From Actinophytocola sp050699935 (GTDB lineage Bacteria > Actinomycetota > Actinomycetes > Mycobacteriales > Pseudonocardiaceae), in assembly GCF_050699935.1 (NCBI RefSeq), contig NZ_JBOHGB010000021.1:3338-67337 (forward strand): 64,000 nt of DNA, given 5' to 3'. The translations under genes were made by a program, and so were the position numbers. The notes beneath the pieces were generated by a model. The model was not told the DNA's origin. It made no database searches and worked only from the letters and a program-made list of their open reading frames with translations. The first letter of the stretch is position 1. Every line of letters starts with the position of its first letter. Shown piece by piece: positions 42,438-51,686 of the stretch.

Positions 42438-42454
42438 GACCCGACCTTACGGGC

Positions 42455-43402
42455 TCAGCCCGCTACCTCCAGGAGGGTCTTGCCCACTGTGGCGCGGGAC
42501 TCGATCGCCGCGTGTGCGTCCGCCGCCTGCTCCAGCCCGAAGCGCTGGCCGATGACCGGGCGCAGCCGTCCCGCGGCCGCCTCCGCGAGCGCGCTGCGCG
42601 TGCAGTCGCGCAGCTCCTCCTGGGTCGGCGTGCTCCGCACCAGCGTGACGCCGCGCGCGGCCGCCTCCTCCTCCGTCACCGAGGTCCAGCTGCCGCTCGC
42701 CAGGCCGAAGCGCAGCATCCGCCCGCCGCGGGGGAGCAGCTCAAACGCCGCCCGGCCGACCTCTCCGCCGACCCCGTCGAACACGACGTCGACCGAGCCG
42801 GCCCGGTCCGGCCAGCCCGGCGACCGGTAGTCCACGGCCTCGTCGGCGCCCAGCGCGCGTGCCAGGTCGAGCTTGCGTGCCCCACCGGCCGCCGCGACCA
42901 CGTGCGCGCCGGCCGCCTTCGCCAGCTGCACGAGCAGGGTGCCGACCCCGCCGGCGGCCGCCTCGACGAGCACCCGCTCGCCCGGCTTGGGCTCGGCCGT
43001 GCGGACCAGCATCGTCGCCGTGCGACCGTCCGCCAGCAGGGCCGTCGCCGTGTCGAGCGCGAGGCCGTCGGGCACCGGGTACACGCCGTCCGCGTCGACG
43101 GCGGCCCGGGACGCGTAGCCGCCCGAGCCGCCGGTGCCGCTGACCACCCGGGTGCCGACCAGGCCCGGGTCCACCCCGTCGCCGACCGCGACGACCACGC
43201 CGCCGACACCGTTGCCGAGGATCAGCGGCGGCGCCAGCCGGAACGGGCCGGTGCCGGTGGCCCGGAACTGCGTCTCGATGAACGTGATGCCGGCGTGCGC
43301 CACCTCGATCAGCGCCTGCCCCGGCCCGGGCTCCGGGTCGGGTGTGTCCCGAGCGACGAGCACCTCCGGCCCGCCGAATTCCGTCAACCACACCGCACGC
43401 AT
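42455..43402 (-). CDS. Zinc-free quinone oxidoreductase / alcohol dehydrogenase (MDR family)
   Basis: NADPH-dependent medium-chain reductase, probably reducing quinones or enones. The 315-aa protein starts MRAVWLTEFGGPEVL and has the NADPH motif AAAGGVGTLLVQLAKAAGAHV; the zinc ligands of true alcohol dehydrogenases are absent. ATG 43402 matches the family start; an upstream TTG at 43417 sits closer to GGAGG. Substrate unknown. Confidence 0.88.
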   Translation of the reverse strand: MRAVWLTEFGGPEVLVARDTPDPEPGPGQALIEVAHAGITFIETQFRATGTGPFRLAPPLILGNGVGGVVVAVGDGVDPGLVGTRVVSGTGGSGGYASRAAVDADGVYPVPDGLALDTATALLADGRTATMLVRTAEPKPGERVLVEAAAGGVGTLLVQLAKAAGAHVVAAAGGARKLDLARALGADEAVDYRSPGWPDRAGSVDVVFDGVGGEVGRAAFELLPRGGRMLRFGLASGSWTSVTEEEAAARGVTLVRSTPTQEELRDCTRSALAEAAAGRLRPVIGQRFGLEQAADAHAAIESRATVGKTLLEVAG

Positions 43403-43448
43403 GCCGCAAGCGTGCAACCTCCACCTAAGTCGAGGTCAAGCCCGTCCG

Positions 43449-44120
43449 TCAGTCCGACTCGGTTCGGTCCTGCCTGGACCGCCAGATCGGCCCGGTCGAC
43501 GGCCCGGGCGACCGACCGGTAGACGGAGGCCCGCTCCCGGGGAAGATCCGGTCCCGGTAGACGAAGCCCACGCTCGCCAGCACGAGCACCACCAGCAACA
43601 CCATCGCGAGCCAGAAGCCGACCCCGGAGTGGACGAGCTGGGCGACGTCGTCCGCACTGGGCGGCGGCTGCTCGTCGGTGGCCAGGCCCCGCGCGTAGTC
43701 GGTGAGCCGAGCGGTCAGGTTCGACTGGGCGACGACCTGCGTGACGATCGCGACGATGCCGGCGACCACCGCGAGCGCGGCGCCACCGAACATCCGCAGC
43801 CGCACCTGGTGCGCCAGTCGCGGCAGGAACGGCAGCACGACGCCCGCCACGAGCACGACCGCGAGGATGATCGCGAGCACCTGCACCCCGGGATCCGGCG
43901 CCGGGTCATCGGGTGAGCCGGGCAGCTCCTCCGTGATGCCCTCCAGGCCCTGCGGGACCTCGACCTCGGGCCGCGCGTCGGTCGCGAGCCCCGCCCCGGT
44001 GTAGTCGGCGCCGATGGTGCCCAGCCCCACGTCGCAGGACACCGACAGGAACGGCAGGAACAGGAACAGCATCAGCACCAAGGCGAACCCGGCCGGGCTC
44101 GCCAGTCTCGCGGCCTTCAT
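43449..44120 (-). CDS. Membrane protein of unknown function (223 aa)
   Basis: Four likely membrane segments (FALVLMLFLFLPFLSVSC, VLAIILAVVLVAGVVLPFL, FGGAALAVVAGIVAIV, GFWLAMVLLVVLVLASVGF) with an acidic external loop between segments 1 and 2 (DARPEVEVPQGLEGITEELP) and a basic, Ser/Gly/Pro-rich tail. Divergent from murA, 97 bases apart. I do not recognise a family. Confidence 0.65.
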   Translation of the reverse strand: MKAARLASPAGFALVLMLFLFLPFLSVSCDVGLGTIGADYTGAGLATDARPEVEVPQGLEGITEELPGSPDDPAPDPGVQVLAIILAVVLVAGVVLPFLPRLAHQVRLRMFGGAALAVVAGIVAIVTQVVAQSNLTARLTDYARGLATDEQPPPSADDVAQLVHSGVGFWLAMVLLVVLVLASVGFVYRDRIFPGSGPPSTGRSPGPSTGPIWRSRQDRTESD

Positions 44121-44217
44121 CGCATCCTCTCTGCGCCCAATGGCCGCAGGGTAGCGGACCCGTGGCGGGCGACGCCCGGCGAAGGCGAACGCCGGCCGTG
44201 GGGCATGATGGGCGCTC

Positions 44218-45492
44218 GTGACGGAGCACTTCCAGGTTCATGGTGGGGCGCGGCTGTCCGGCGAGGTCGACGTCGTCGGCGCCAAGAACAGCGTGCTGAA
44301 GCTGATGGCCGCCGCGTTGCTCGCGGAGGGCACGACCACGCTCACGAACTGCCCGCAGATCCTGGACGTCCCGCTGATGGCCGAGGTGCTGCGCAGCCTC
44401 GGGTGCGAGGTCGCCATCGCGGCCGACACGGTCACCATCACCACGCCGGCCGAGCTCAACCACCGCGCCGACTCGGCGGCGATGGGCAAGCTGCGCGCGT
44501 CGGTCTGCGTGCTCGGCCCCCTGGTCGGCCGCTGCAAGCGCGCGGTCGTCGCGCTGCCCGGCGGCGACGCGATCGGGTCGCGGCCGCTGGACATGCACCA
44601 GAACGGCCTGCGCCAGCTGGGCGCGCACAGCGAGATCGAGCACGGCTGTGTCGTCGCCGAGGCCGAGGGCCTGCACGGTGCGCAGATCTGGCTGGACTTC
44701 CCGAGCGTGGGGGCCACCGAGAACATCCTGATGGCCGCCGTGCTGGCGAACGGGACCACGGTGATCGACAACGCCGCGCGCGAGCCGGAGATCGTCGACC
44801 TGTGCACGATGCTGCGGCAGATGGGCGGCAAGATCGAGGGTGCGGGCACGTCGACGCTCACCGTGCACGGCGTGGACGCCCTGCGGCCCACCGAGCACCG
44901 GGTCATCGGCGACCGGATCGTCGGCGCCACGTGGGCCTTCGCGGCGGCCATGACCCGCGGCGACGTCACCGTGCGCGGGGTCGATCCGCACCACCTCGAC
45001 CTCGTGCTGGAGAAGCTGCGTACCGCGGGGGCCGAGGTGTCGATCCTGAACGGCCAGGCGTTCCGCGTGGTGCAGCACGACCGGCCCACCGCGATCGACT
45101 TCGTGACCCTGCCCTACCCGGGCTTCGCCACCGACCTCCAGCCCTTCGCGATCGCGCTGACCTCCATCGCCGACGGCACGTCGATGATCACGGAGAACCT
45201 GTTCGAGGCTCGGTTCCGGTTCATCGAGGAGATGGTCCGCCTGGGCGCCGACGCCCGCACCGACGGCCACCACGCGGTGGTTCGCGGCGTGGAGCGGCTG
45301 TCCAGCGCACCGGTCTGGGCGTCGGACATCCGGGCCGGCGTGGGCCTGGTGCTGGCCGGCCTGTGCGCCGAGGGCGTGACCGAGGTGTGGGACGTCTTCC
45401 ACATCGACCGCGGCTACCCGGGCCTCGTGGAGAACCTGATCAACCTGGGCGCGGACGTCCGCCGGGTGGCCGCGGCGCCCGAGCGCTCCTGA
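44218..45492 (+). CDS. murA: UDP-N-acetylglucosamine 1-carboxyvinyltransferase (Asp in place of catalytic Cys)
   Basis: First committed step of peptidoglycan synthesis. The 424-aa protein has GAKNSVLKLMAAALL, LRASVCVLGPLVGR and the active-site loop ALPGGDAIGSRPLDMH. In most bacteria the loop has Cys (E. coli Cys115); here Asp117 replaces it, as in Mycobacterium tuberculosis MurA, which is intrinsically fosfomycin-resistant. GTG 44218 is the start. Convergent with the next gene, 4 bases apart. Confidence 0.96.
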   Translation: MTEHFQVHGGARLSGEVDVVGAKNSVLKLMAAALLAEGTTTLTNCPQILDVPLMAEVLRSLGCEVAIAADTVTITTPAELNHRADSAAMGKLRASVCVLGPLVGRCKRAVVALPGGDAIGSRPLDMHQNGLRQLGAHSEIEHGCVVAEAEGLHGAQIWLDFPSVGATENILMAAVLANGTTVIDNAAREPEIVDLCTMLRQMGGKIEGAGTSTLTVHGVDALRPTEHRVIGDRIVGATWAFAAAMTRGDVTVRGVDPHHLDLVLEKLRTAGAEVSILNGQAFRVVQHDRPTAIDFVTLPYPGFATDLQPFAIALTSIADGTSMITENLFEARFRFIEEMVRLGADARTDGHHAVVRGVERLSSAPVWASDIRAGVGLVLAGLCAEGVTEVWDVFHIDRGYPGLVENLINLGADVRRVAAAPERS

Positions 45493-45496
45493 CCCG

Positions 45497-46090
45497 TCAG
45501 TGTGCGTTGATGGTCACCTCGGCGCGTGCATACCGCTCCCGCGACACGAGCAGCTTGACGTCGTCCACGAGCGCGGCGAGCACCTTGTCGTAGCTGATGC
45601 GGATCTCGTCGAGGTCGCTCTCCTGGATCTCGTCGATCTCCGAGTAGGTGAACATCTCCTGCCATTCGGTGCGCCAGTGGTTTCCCGCTGCCTCACGACG
45701 CCTGACGAAGCCGCTGCGGATGCGCGCGTCCGCGCCCCACCGTCCGAATGTTTCGAAGCAGTGGCCGAGGAAGTTCTCGTATGCCTCGACCGCACCCTGG
45801 CTGAACAGCGGTGAGACGGAGAAGAAGAGGCGGTCGGTGTCCCGCTTGATCGCCACCACTTGGGGCGGGGTCAGCTCCTTCCACCGGCCGATGAAGGTGA
45901 GGTAGCACATCAGGTCGTTCAACATCGGCGCGAGCTGACCGAAGTACTGGAGTCTCGCCTTGATCAACTCCTGGTTGCGCCACTGGTCCGCCTCCAATTG
46001 CTTGAGGCGCCGGTTGAGTTGGTAGCCGACGACCGCCACGACGATCGGTACCGACACGGCGGCGAGCGTCCGCACGAGATCGATGATCAC
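45497..46090 (-). CDS. Membrane-anchored hypothetical protein
   Basis: A 197-aa protein with an N-terminal membrane segment (LVRTLAAVSVPIVVAVVGYQL) followed by a helical cytoplasmic domain rich in aromatic residues (ARLQYFGQLAPMLNDLMCYL, EAYENFLGHCFETFGRWGAD). GTG 46090 (VIIDLV) was chosen because the hydrophobic segment begins here. Convergent with murA. Related proteins are annotated only as hypothetical in what I recall. Confidence 0.6.
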   Translation of the reverse strand: MIIDLVRTLAAVSVPIVVAVVGYQLNRRLKQLEADQWRNQELIKARLQYFGQLAPMLNDLMCYLTFIGRWKELTPPQVVAIKRDTDRLFFSVSPLFSQGAVEAYENFLGHCFETFGRWGADARIRSGFVRRREAAGNHWRTEWQEMFTYSEIDEIQESDLDEIRISYDKVLAALVDDVKLLVSRERYARAEVTINAH

Positions 46091-46204
46091 GGGTCGATCG
46101 TGGCACGGGACTTGCCGGACCTCTTCCTCCCGGGTCGTTGTGCGCGGCCGTCCGGGCGGGTAAGACAGTGGGGCACTTTCGCGCCCACCCGAGAAGGAGT
46201 CGGC

Positions 46205-48040
46205 ATGCGCACTCGCCGGATCGGTTCGGCCCTGTCGGTAGGAGTTCTGCTCGTCTCCGCGCTCGCGGCCGGCGGTACCACGGCCGTTGCCGACCGGGCG
46301 CCGGCCAAGGAACCGGTGGCCGTCGGGTACGGCGGGGCGGTCGTGTCGGACACCGCCGAGTCGACCGAGGCCGGCCTGGCCGTGCTGCGCAAGGGCGGCA
46401 CCGCGACCGACGCGGCGGTCGCCGTCGCGGCGACGCTCGGCGTCACCGACCCCTACGTCGCGGGCCTCGGCGGGGGCGGCTACTTCGTCCACTACGACGC
46501 GCGCACGCACCGGGTGTCCACGATCGACGGCCGCGAGACCACCCCGCGGGCCGGCAGCGAGACGATGTTCGTCGATCCGGTGACCGGCGAGCCCTACCCG
46601 TTCCCGGTCGCGGTGACGAGCGGGCTCGGCGTCGGCGTGCCGGGCATGCTGGCGACCTGGGAGCGTGCGCTGCAGCGGTGGGGCCGCTTCGACCTGGCGG
46701 ACAACCTGGAGCCGGCCATCGAGGTGGCCGACGAGGGGTTCACCGTCGACGCGACGTTGCGCGAGCAGACCCGGCAGAACGAGAAGCGGTTCCGGCAGTT
46801 CGGCTCCACGCGCGAGCTGTTCCTGCCCGGCGGCGAACTGCCGGTGGTCGGCTCGACGATGCGCAACCCGGACCTCGCGGACACCTACCGCGAGATCGCC
46901 CGCCACGGCACCGGCGCGCTGTACGGCGGCTCGGTCGGCCGCGACGTGGTGGACGCGGTGCGCACGCCGCCGGTGGCCCCGGACGCGACGATCGACCCGC
47001 TGCCGGGCCTGATGACACTGCCCGACCTCAAGCGCTACCACACGATCGACCGCCGCCCGGCGCACGCGCGCTACCGCGGGTACGACGTGTACGGCATGGC
47101 GCCGTCGTCCAGCGGCGGCATCACGGTCGGCGAGTCGCTGAACGTCCTCGAGCGGTTCGAGCTGTCCGAAATGGACCCCGTACAGGCACTGCACCACTAT
47201 CTGGAGGCGACCCGCCTCGCGTTCGCCGACCGCGGGCGCTACCTCGGCGATCCGGCCTATGTGGACGTTCCACAGCGGCAGCTGCTGTCGGACCGGTTCG
47301 CCAGGCAGCGCGCGTGCGAGATCGACCCGGCCGCGGCGGCCACGAGCCCGGTGCCCCCGGGCGACCCGTTCGGCCCGGGCACCTGTACCGCGCCCGGTGC
47401 CGCCACGCCGGACGCCAACCAGGGCGCGCACACGAACCACTTCGTGGTGAGCGACCGGTGGGGCAACGTGGTGTCCTACACCAACACCATCGAGCAGCTC
47501 GGCGGCAGCGGCATCGTCGTGCCGGGGCGCGGTTTCCTGCTGAACAACGAGCTGACGGACTTCAACTTCGCCCCGACACAGGGTGACGCCCCCGACCCGA
47601 ACCTGGCGGCGCCGGGCAAGCGGCCGCGCTCGAGCATGTCGCCGACCATCGTGCTCGAGCACGGCAAGCCGTTCCTGGCCGTCGGTTCCCCGGGCGGCGC
47701 ATCGATCATCACGACGGTGGTGCAGATCCTGCTGAACCGCGTGGACCTCGGCATGACGCTGCCGGAGGCCATCGCCGCCCCGCGTGCCTCCCAGCGCAAC
47801 GGGTCGACCACGCAGGTCGAGCCGTCGTTCCTGGAGCTGCCGGTGGTGGCGGGCCTGGAGGCGCTCGGGCACGAGTTCGCGGTGAACACGACGTCGCCAC
47901 TGGACCCGGACATCAGGACCAGCGGCGACATCGGCGCGGCGTCGGGCCTGGAGTTCCTGGGCCGTGGCGAGGTGCTGGCCGCCGGCGAACCGGAGCGCCG
48001 GGGCGGCAGCGCCGCCGGCGTGGTGTATCCATCGCAATAG
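46205..48040 (+). CDS. ggt: Secreted gamma-glutamyltranspeptidase
   Basis: Cleaves and transfers gamma-glutamyl groups, for example from glutathione or gamma-glutamyl compounds. The 611-aa precursor has a Sec signal peptide (MRTRRIGSALSVGVLLVSALA), VVSDTAESTEAGLAVLRKGG, and the autocleavage site GAHTNHFVV, where Thr410 would become the catalytic N-terminal residue of the small subunit. NNELTDFNF and the GSPGGASIITTVVQ loop are also typical. ATG 46205 is 7 bases after AAGGAG. It is divergent from the 46090 gene. Confidence 0.94.
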   Translation: MRTRRIGSALSVGVLLVSALAAGGTTAVADRAPAKEPVAVGYGGAVVSDTAESTEAGLAVLRKGGTATDAAVAVAATLGVTDPYVAGLGGGGYFVHYDARTHRVSTIDGRETTPRAGSETMFVDPVTGEPYPFPVAVTSGLGVGVPGMLATWERALQRWGRFDLADNLEPAIEVADEGFTVDATLREQTRQNEKRFRQFGSTRELFLPGGELPVVGSTMRNPDLADTYREIARHGTGALYGGSVGRDVVDAVRTPPVAPDATIDPLPGLMTLPDLKRYHTIDRRPAHARYRGYDVYGMAPSSSGGITVGESLNVLERFELSEMDPVQALHHYLEATRLAFADRGRYLGDPAYVDVPQRQLLSDRFARQRACEIDPAAAATSPVPPGDPFGPGTCTAPGAATPDANQGAHTNHFVVSDRWGNVVSYTNTIEQLGGSGIVVPGRGFLLNNELTDFNFAPTQGDAPDPNLAAPGKRPRSSMSPTIVLEHGKPFLAVGSPGGASIITTVVQILLNRVDLGMTLPEAIAAPRASQRNGSTTQVEPSFLELPVVAGLEALGHEFAVNTTSPLDPDIRTSGDIGAASGLEFLGRGEVLAAGEPERRGGSAAGVVYPSQ

Positions 48041-48047
48041 GACAGAC

Positions 48048-48074
48048 GGTGGCCGGGTCGCCGACCCGGCCACC
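48048..48074. terminator. Bidirectional hairpin between ggt and the sulfite-oxidase remnant
   Basis: Perfect 12-bp stem (GGTGGCCGGGTC at 48048..48059, GACCCGGCCACC at 48063..48074) with a 3-base loop, between convergent genes. No T tract on either side. Confidence 0.65.
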
Positions 48075-48080
48075 GCCGGC

Positions 48081-48983
48081 TCAGCGGACGGTCACCGGGA
48101 TCCGCTGCGCCAGGTTGTTCGCCATCCCCTGCACGTTCCACGGCTGCTCCACCGGCTGCACGCCCTCGGCGTCCGCCGCCCGGCAGCACAGGGTGTACTC
48201 GCCGGGTACCGCGTCCCACGTGCACGACCACGGCCGCCACGCGTGGCGCGAGCGGCTCGGCCCGAGCGAGGCCGACGTCCACGTCAGCCCGTCGTCGACG
48301 CTCACGTCCACTCCGGACACCAGGGCACGGCCCGACCACGCGCGGCCGAACAGGGTCACCGGTCCCGCGTCCACGACCCGCCGCCGGGTCATGAAGTCCG
48401 GGAACCCCGGCGGGACGGCCAGCGCCCGCGGCTGGATCCGCGACACCGGCACGCCGGGATCCTCGGCCGAGGTGCGCAACCGGTAGGCGACCTCGTTCTG
48501 GAACCCGGTGAACGGCGTGAACAGCACCGTGATCTCCCGCAGCCACTTCACGTGCGCCATCCCGTACCAGCCCGGCACGATCAGCCGCACGGGCGCGCCG
48601 TGCTGCGGCGGCAGCGGCGCCCCGTTCATCTCGTACGCCAGCAGCACGTCCTCCGCCGTGGCGTCCGCGAGCGGCAGCGCCCGGCCGTAGTCCTGCTCGA
48701 CCCCGCGCTCGGTCCCGTGGTCGAGCCCGGTGAACGCGACGTCGACCGCGCCGTCGAGCACGCCCGCCTCGGCCAGCAGCGCCGGCAGCGAGCAGCCGGT
48801 CCACGCCGCGGTCCCGACCGCCTCGTCCAGCCACGGCTGGCTGACCGGGCGGGGTGCAGCCGCGCCCGGCCGTTGCCCGCGCACTCCAGGGTCACCGTCC
48901 GGGTCATGGCGGGCCGGGCCCGCAGCGCGGCGAGGTCGAGCGTCAGCGGGTCGCGGACGTGGCCGCCGACCCGCAGCCGGGTC
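48081..48983 (-). pseudogene. Molybdopterin sulfite-oxidase-like gene, 5'-truncated by R1 and frameshifted
   Basis: The remaining sequence is a clear molybdopterin-dependent sulfite oxidase family protein: LRVGGHVRDPLTL, VTLECAGNGR, WTGCSLPALLAEAG, GAPVRLIVPGWYGMAHVKWL and the C-terminal dimerisation domain (VSVDDGLTWTSASLG). The first ~60 residues are missing; copy 2 of R1 begins exactly where they should be. A one-base loss in the CCCC run around 48850..48854 also breaks the frame right after AGNGR. The conserved active-site Cys of intact relatives is in ECAGNGR. Non-functional unless the frameshift is an error, and even then lacking its N-terminus. Confidence 0.78.
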
Positions 48984-49084
48984 CGCCTCCCCGGAATTCA
49001 TTGTGTTGGTTGCGTTGGGGACGGAAGGGTCTGTTTGGTCACGTACTTGTGGCTGGGTTGCGTCACGTTCCCCTTAGGTGCGGT
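48984..49084 (-). repeat. Interspersed repeat R1, copy 2
   Basis: 101 bp, minus strand. The GGGGAGGCGG end abuts the truncated sulfite-oxidase gene. Most similar to copy 1, sharing the central GTACGTGACCAAACAG block as well as both ends. Confidence 0.85.
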
Positions 49085-49192
49085 TGGGAAGGCCTCGGCT
49101 TGGTTTGATCTTGGGTGTCACAAGGGGTTTCATGACGGCCACCTCCCGGCACCAGGGTGCACCCGCGGCGGGGCGTCGGGCTAGGCCGGTGA

Positions 49193-49486
49193 CTATGGGG
49201 AGTTCCGCAACAGCACGTCGATCGCGGTCGCCTCGTCGGACGGGAAGACGAGGATGCGCAGTCCGACCCCGTCCTCGGCGGGGACCGTGGTGGCCGCGAC
49301 CCCGGCCCGCTTGAGCTGGGACTCGACCACCCGGGCCGCGGTCGAGGACGGAACCTTGGCCACCTCGCGCAGCAGCCCGTAGTCCTTTCGGTGCGCCTTG
49401 TCCGTGTCGAGGCTGGACGCCCACCGCAGGACCAGCGCCAGCAGTCCGAGGACCACCAGCGGGATCAGCAGGGTGTAGTCGCCCAC
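49193..49486 (-). CDS. Small membrane-anchored protein (97 aa)
   Basis: One N-terminal membrane segment (YTLLIPLVVLGLLALVLRW) and a soluble domain (VVESQLKRAGVAATTVPAED, ILVFPSDEATAIDVLL) that resembles a small alpha/beta fold. GTG 49486 was chosen because it begins just before the membrane segment; the frame is open to 49588. It is divergent from the mutase gene. Unknown function. Confidence 0.6.
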   Translation of the reverse strand: MGDYTLLIPLVVLGLLALVLRWASSLDTDKAHRKDYGLLREVAKVPSSTAARVVESQLKRAGVAATTVPAEDGVGLRILVFPSDEATAIDVLLRNSP

Positions 49487-49647
49487 GCGACCATTGTCCG
49501 ACTCCGGCGCCGAAAGGGCACCCACCAATGCGTCGCGAACGGTGCGAGCACGTGCCGGCACCGCCCGTCCTGTGAGGAATGGCACCACGGTGTCCGCGGT
49601 TACCGGCCAGTACTCTCGGTAGGTGCACCCGTCGACGGAGGTGTCCG

Positions 49648-51675
49648 ATGCCGTACCCGACCGATGACGAGCGGGACCGCCCGTGGGTGATGCGCACCTA
49701 CGCCGGACATTCCTCGGCGGCGGCCTCGAACCGGCTCTACCGGCGCAACCTGGCCAAGGGGCAGACCGGGCTCTCGGTCGCCTTCGACCTGCCGACCCAG
49801 ACCGGCTACGACCCCGACCACGTGCTGGCCCGCGGCGAGGTCGGCAAGGTCGGCGTCCCGGTCGGCCACATCGGCGACATGCGCCAGCTCTTCGACGGCA
49901 TCCCGCTGGCCGAGGCGAACACCTCGATGACGATCAACGCCACCGCCATGTGGCTGTTCGCCCTCTACGTCTCGCTCGCGCAGGAGCAGGCCGACGAGCA
50001 GGGCGCCGACTGGCACGAGGTCGTCGCGAGGCTCACCGGGACCACGCAGAACGACATCATCAAGGAGTACCTGTCCCGCGGCACCTACGTGTTCCCGCCC
50101 GGGCCGAGTCTGCGACTCATCACCGACATGGTGGCCTGGACCGTCGCGAACGTGCCGAAGTGGAACCCCACCAACATCTGCAGCTACCACCTCCAGGAGG
50201 CCGGCGCCACGACGGTGCAGGAGGTGGCCTACGCGATGTGCACCGCGATCGCCGTGCTCGACGCGGTCCGCGACTCCGGCCAGGTGCCGCGGGACCAGAT
50301 GGGCGACGTCGTCGCGCGCATCTCCTTCTTCGTCAACGCCGGCGTGCGGTTCGTCGAGGAGATGTGCAAGATGCGTGCCTTCACGCGGCTGTGGGACGAG
50401 ATCACGCGCGACCGCTACGGCGTGGCGAACCCGCGCCACCGTCGGTTCCGCTACGGCGTGCAGGTCAACTCGCTCGGGCTCACGGAGGCGCAGCCGGAGA
50501 ACAACGTGCAGCGCATCGTCCTGGAGATGCTCGCGGTGTCCCTGTCCCGCGACGCCCGCGCCCGCGCGATCCAGCTGCCGGCGTGGAACGAGGCGCTCGG
50601 CTTGCCGCGCCCGTGGGACCAGCAGTGGGCGCTGCGCATGCAGCAGGTGCTCGCCTACGAGACGGACCTGCTGGAGTACGAGGACATCTTCGACGGCTCG
50701 GCCGTGATTCAGTCCAAAGTGGACGAGATCGTCGCCGGCGCCCGGGCGGAGATCGAGCGGGTGCAGGACATGGGCGGCGCGGTCGCCGCGGTCGAGAGCG
50801 GGTACATGAAGACCCGGCTCGTCACCTCGCTCGCGGAGCGGCGCCGGCGCATCGAGACCGGCGAGGAGGTCGTCGTCGGCGTGAACCGCTTCGACACCAC
50901 CGAACCCGGCCCGCTGGCGGGCGAGGGTGTCGTCGAGACGATCGAGCCGCACGTCGAGCGGGAGGCCGTCCAGGCGATCAGGCGGTGGCGCGAGGGACGC
51001 AGTCAGTCCGAAGTGGATAAAGCGTTGGAGCTGCTGACGTCCGTGGCCCGCACCGACGCCAACCTCATGGAGGCCACGCTCGAGTGCGCGCGGGCCGGCG
51101 TCACCACGGGGGAGTGGGCCGGCGCGCTGCGTGAGGTGTTCGGCGAGTACCGGGCGCCGACCGGGGTGTCCGGCGCCGCCGCGACAGGGGAGGTGTCCGG
51201 CGAGCTCGCGGCGGTCCGCGACCGGGTCCGGGCGACCGGGGAGAAGCTCGGCGGCCGGCTGCGCATGCTGGTCGGCAAACCCGGCCTCGACGGCCACTCC
51301 AACGGTGCCGAGCAGATCGCCGTGCGGGCCCGCGACGTCGGCTTCGAGGTCGTCTACCAGGGCATCCGGCTCACCCCGGCCCAGATCGTGGCGGCCGCCG
51401 TGCAGGAGGGCGTGCACGTGGTGGGCCTGTCGATCCTGTCCGGCTCGCACCTCGCGGTCGTGCCCGAGGTGGTGGACGGGCTGCGCGCGGCCGGCGCGGA
51501 CGACGTCCCGGTCGTGGTCGGCGGCATCGTCCCGCCCAAGGACGAGGGGGTGCTACGCGAGCGCGGCGTCGCTAGGGTGTTCACGCCCAAGGACTACGAG
51601 CTCACCGAGATCATGAACGAGATCGTGGACGTGGTCCGCGAGGCGAATGGCATGCCCACGGAAGTCCCACGATGA
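49648..51675 (+). CDS. MeaA-type (ethylmalonyl-CoA-like) adenosylcobalamin mutase
   Basis: A coenzyme-B12 carbon-skeleton mutase of the methylmalonyl-CoA mutase superfamily. The 675-aa single chain holds both the catalytic barrel (MRTYAGHSSAAASNRLYRRN, AFDLPTQTGYDPDH) and a C-terminal cobalamin domain with the DxHxxG motif in KPGLDGHSNGAEQIAVRA. The single-chain layout, length and NLAKGQTGLSVAFDLP are those of MeaA/ethylmalonyl-CoA mutase rather than the two-subunit MCM. Crotonyl-CoA carboxylase/reductase, its usual partner, is not in this window. ATG 49648 follows GGAGGTG. Confidence 0.88.
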   Translation: MPYPTDDERDRPWVMRTYAGHSSAAASNRLYRRNLAKGQTGLSVAFDLPTQTGYDPDHVLARGEVGKVGVPVGHIGDMRQLFDGIPLAEANTSMTINATAMWLFALYVSLAQEQADEQGADWHEVVARLTGTTQNDIIKEYLSRGTYVFPPGPSLRLITDMVAWTVANVPKWNPTNICSYHLQEAGATTVQEVAYAMCTAIAVLDAVRDSGQVPRDQMGDVVARISFFVNAGVRFVEEMCKMRAFTRLWDEITRDRYGVANPRHRRFRYGVQVNSLGLTEAQPENNVQRIVLEMLAVSLSRDARARAIQLPAWNEALGLPRPWDQQWALRMQQVLAYETDLLEYEDIFDGSAVIQSKVDEIVAGARAEIERVQDMGGAVAAVESGYMKTRLVTSLAERRRRIETGEEVVVGVNRFDTTEPGPLAGEGVVETIEPHVEREAVQAIRRWREGRSQSEVDKALELLTSVARTDANLMEATLECARAGVTTGEWAGALREVFGEYRAPTGVSGAAATGEVSGELAAVRDRVRATGEKLGGRLRMLVGKPGLDGHSNGAEQIAVRARDVGFEVVYQGIRLTPAQIVAAAVQEGVHVVGLSILSGSHLAVVPEVVDGLRAAGADDVPVVVGGIVPPKDEGVLRERGVARVFTPKDYELTEIMNEIVDVVREANGMPTEVPR

Positions 51676-51686
51676 CGGGGTGACCC

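Noticed and set aside
49600..51450. A 616-codon minus-strand frame opposite the mutase gene
   Set aside because: Antisense shadow of a well-supported gene; no motifs or ribosome binding site.
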